In this document: positions 61,962 through 64,000 of the stretch, one piece after another | How positions within the stretch are numbered: the stretch's first letter is position 1 | How the letters are laid out: each line of letters starts with the position of its first letter | Source: Streptomyces sp. TSRI0281 | GTDB lineage: Bacteria > Actinomycetota > Actinomycetes > Streptomycetales > Streptomycetaceae | Length of the DNA: 64,000 bases | Direction: 5' to 3' | Assembly (NCBI RefSeq): GCF_001905125.1 | Contig: NZ_LWLE01000013.1 | Coordinates: 1-64,000, forward strand | Program-made: the position numbers and the translations under genes | Notes under the pieces: model-generated | Told to the model about the DNA's origin: nothing | Database searches by the model: none | Seen by the model: the letters and a program-made list of their open reading frames with translations, nothing else

Positions 61962-63185
61962 CTACTGCCCGGCGTACTTCTCGCTGACCGCCTCGTAGAT
62001 GCCCTTGGCCTCCTTGCCGAGGCGCGGGCCTGCCAGCCAGCCCGCGGTGACCGGGCCGATCGAGGTGTTGGAGACCAGGGCGGGCTTGCCGTCCCGGCCC
62101 GCCGCGACCCAGCCGCCGCCGGAGGAACCGCCGGTCATCGTGCAGCCGATACGGTGCATCGTCGGTTCGTCCTTGACGACCGAGAGGCGGCCGGGCTTGT
62201 CCTTGCACTGGAGCAGCTTCTGACCGTCGAACGGCGGCGCGGCCGGGTATCCGGTCGCCGTCATGTCCGCGATCTCCGCCACCGCAGGGGCGTTGAACTC
62301 CACCGGAAGCGCCGAACCGACCGTCTCCTCAAGAGACTTGCCCGTCGCGCCCTTCTCCGGCGTCACATGCAGCACCGCGAAGTCGTACGGAGCGCCCTGT
62401 CCGCCGACCGAGGCACCCTCGGCGATCCACTGCTCGGACGTCTGGGCCCACTGGCCCCACCAGACGCCGTACGGTGCGATCTTCTCCTTGGGGGCGTTCT
62501 GCAGCTCCTCCAGCGACAGGCCGCTGTTGTTGTACGCCGGGACGAAGGCGATGTTGCGGTACCAGCCGCCCTTCTTCCCCGCGTGGACGCAGTGCCCCGC
62601 GGTCCACACCATGTTGGACTTGCCGGGGTTCGCGGGATCCTTCACCACGGTCGCCGAGCAGACCATCGAGCCCTCGGGCCCGTCGAAGAGGAGCTTCCCG
62701 GATTCCGGGGCGTTGTCGTGGTAGGGCGTCGATACGGCCGCGGCCTCGACCGGGGAGGGCGTAGGGTCCGTCACACCTTCGTCGCCGGAGATGTCGTTGT
62801 CGACCGGCTTCTCCGGGGACTTGTCGGCATCCCGCATCCGGTCCGGGTCCCAGAGGCCCTCGATGATCGGGTTGACGAAGTCCTTGGCCTCACGCAGCCA
62901 CTTCTCCTTGTTCCAGTTCTTCCACTCGCCGTTCTTCCACTTCTCCGGGTCGATACCGTGCTCCTTGAGCCGGTTTTTGAGGTCGTCCGGAATCGTGACC
63001 TTGCCGTCGGACGACTGACCGGCCGAGCTGCCCGGCGTGACGCCCGCGTTGTCCTCCTCCGGCCCGCAGGCGGTGGCGGTGAGCGCGAGGACGGCGGCGA
63101 CGGCCGCTGCGGCGAGCACGGGGGAGGGCATGCGGAGTCGGCGCCTCCCGGGGCGTGCGGCTTCGGTCGGGCGAATGGGTCGCAT
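61962..63185 (-). CDS. Lipoprotein trypsin-like serine protease (paralogue 2)
   Basis: The 407-aa paralogue of the downstream protease has the same order: lipoprotein signal (LTATACG), the DPEKWKNGEWKNWNK linker, and catalytic His198, Asp268 and Ser355 (GGSSGGGW). It differs by an extended Arg-rich signal region. ATG 63185 (MRPIRP) has the same GGGGGA leader as its sister. Tandem duplication followed by divergence is clear; different substrates are only inferred. Confidence 0.85.
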   Translation of the reverse strand: MRPIRPTEAARPGRRRLRMPSPVLAAAAVAAVLALTATACGPEEDNAGVTPGSSAGQSSDGKVTIPDDLKNRLKEHGIDPEKWKNGEWKNWNKEKWLREAKDFVNPIIEGLWDPDRMRDADKSPEKPVDNDISGDEGVTDPTPSPVEAAAVSTPYHDNAPESGKLLFDGPEGSMVCSATVVKDPANPGKSNMVWTAGHCVHAGKKGGWYRNIAFVPAYNNSGLSLEELQNAPKEKIAPYGVWWGQWAQTSEQWIAEGASVGGQGAPYDFAVLHVTPEKGATGKSLEETVGSALPVEFNAPAVAEIADMTATGYPAAPPFDGQKLLQCKDKPGRLSVVKDEPTMHRIGCTMTGGSSGGGWVAAGRDGKPALVSNTSIGPVTAGWLAGPRLGKEAKGIYEAVSEKYAGQ

Positions 63186-63495
63186 CTGGTGATCCCCCTG
63201 GGACTTCGACACTCGTGACTCAGTACTGCACTTCGGGTACTTCGGGCATGTGGGGCGTCGGAACGCTCCCTCCCGCCCCGAGTGCGGCCCCCACTATGCC
63301 GGTGCCGATGGGGACGGTACGCGGCAGGGCCGTGGTTCCGCCTCCGCAAGGATCTTCCGATTTACCCGTGATCCCCGGCGAGCGGCGTCGTTGGTACGTA
63401 CGGGGGACACAGGGACAGCGTTCATCCACGTAGTTCGCCCGTGGGACGACGTACTGACGTGCAAGGCAACTGTTATCGCAGGAGGACCTACAGCC
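63186..63495. other. Intergenic control region before the aminotransferase
   Basis: The 310 bp between the divergent protease and aminotransferase genes contain no gene, no convincing promoter and no DtxR/DmdR-type iron box. Only the GGAGGA ribosome-binding site at 63481-63486 is clear. Confidence 0.5.
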
Positions 63496-64000
63496 GTGGC
63501 CGTGACCGAACCAGCTCCGGTGGCACCGCCCTCCGCGCACGAGGGCATTCTTCGACGTCAGTCGCTGCGTGAATCGGCTGCCCGCACCTATGCGCGCTCG
63601 CTGCCGATCGTGCCCGTGCGGGCGCGCGGGCTGACCATCGAGGGGGCGGACGGACGGCGCTATCTCGACTGTCTCTCCGGGGCGGGCACGCTGGCACTCG
63701 GACACAACCATCCGGTGGTGCTGGAGGCGATCAGAAAGGTTATCGACTCCGGAGCACCCCTCCATGTGCTCGACCTCGCCACGCCGGTCAAGGACGCCTT
63801 CACGACCGAGCTGTTCGCCACCCTGCCGCGGCAGTTCGCCGACAACGCGCGCATCCAGTTCTGCGGCCCCGCGGGCACGGACGCCGTCGAGGCGGCCTTC
63901 AAACTGGTCCGCGCCGCGTCCGGACGCACCGGCCTGCTGGCCTTCACGGGCGCCTATCACGGCATGACGGCCGGGGCGCTCGCCGCCTCCGGCGGTGCCC
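63496..64000 (+). CDS. Class III aminotransferase, diaminobutyrate-2-oxoglutarate type (5' part)
   Basis: The first 168 codons are seen; the gene runs off the window. It has the class III (ornithine/diaminobutyrate aminotransferase) start: LDCLSGAGTLALGHNHP and FCGPAGTDAVEAAFKLVRAASGR with the cofactor-binding AYHGMT. Diaminobutyrate aminotransferases feed ectoine, siderophore or diaminobutyrate pathways. In S. coelicolor a similar gene begins a siderophore-type cluster at this map position, as I recall. GTG 63496 has GGAGGA 9 nt upstream. Confidence 0.8.
   Translation, partial: MAVTEPAPVAPPSAHEGILRRQSLRESAARTYARSLPIVPVRARGLTIEGADGRRYLDCLSGAGTLALGHNHPVVLEAIRKVIDSGAPLHVLDLATPVKDAFTTELFATLPRQFADNARIQFCGPAGTDAVEAAFKLVRAASGRTGLLAFTGAYHGMTAGALAASGGA

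Noticed and set aside
63186..63495. Iron box or other metal-regulator site before the aminotransferase
   Set aside because: No TTAGGTTAGGCTAACCTAA-like palindrome is present.

Overview
The window is a stretch of Streptomyces chromosome. It is very GC-rich with G/C-biased third codon positions, and it carries Streptomyces-specific genes (osaC/osaA/osaB, clgR, gluABCD, rshA). From memory of the S. coelicolor map, the order follows the core segment around SCO5747-SCO5799; no alignment was run. Most genes are conserved housekeeping or stress genes, with accessory pieces between them.

Layout. 1-2000: a terminator, tRNA-Thr(GGT) with its promoter, then a DeoR-type regulator behind a 30-bp palindrome and a NUDIX hydrolase. 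2000-11400: the osmotic-stress locus, with osaC (anti-sigma-type kinase/PAS/GAF/PP2C) divergent from osaA (soluble poly-HAMP hybrid kinase) and osaB (response regulator). 11700-19100: ftsK, a RodZ-like gene, then rimO-pgsA-cinA-clgR. 19500-26400: a small membrane protein, an SDR, nei2 and lhr (DNA repair). 26500-28500: an AraC regulator and the azlCD amino-acid exporter. 28500-34100: a cyclase-like protein, DUF3046, an AI-2E-family permease, a broken SDR, and recA-recX with an SOS-type promoter. 34200-41700: a DUF6197 protein, an ArsR/FtsX-type permease pair, a rhodanese/cysteine dioxygenase operon behind a cysteine-rich leader peptide, and an FAD monooxygenase. 41800-49000: the gluABCD glutamate importer, a two-component system and a lone TAXI binding protein. 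49100-60400: miaB, a LigB-like gene, a small MT0933-type antitoxin-like protein, miaA, a membrane protein, dapF, rshA, an M1 aminopeptidase and hflX. 60400-64000: two tandem lipoprotein serine proteases and the start of a class III aminotransferase.

Themes. tRNA and ribosome modification (miaA, miaB, rimO), stress signalling (osaABC, rshA, clgR, hflX) and DNA repair (recA, recX, nei2, lhr) dominate. The most interesting signal is a leaderless 28-codon cysteine-rich upstream ORF (39887-39973, minus strand) before the cysteine dioxygenase/rhodanese genes. It has a near-consensus promoter whose -10 ends 7 nt before the ATG. Many other genes show the same arrangement of a -10 hexamer ending 6 or 7 nt before the start codon, so leaderless transcription looks common here. 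A second recurring pattern is tandem duplication of short DNA across gene 3' ends and stop codons (osaB, the DUF3046 gene, the TAXI gene, the rhodanese gene), along with in-frame 15-18 bp repeats inside regulatory and enzyme genes.
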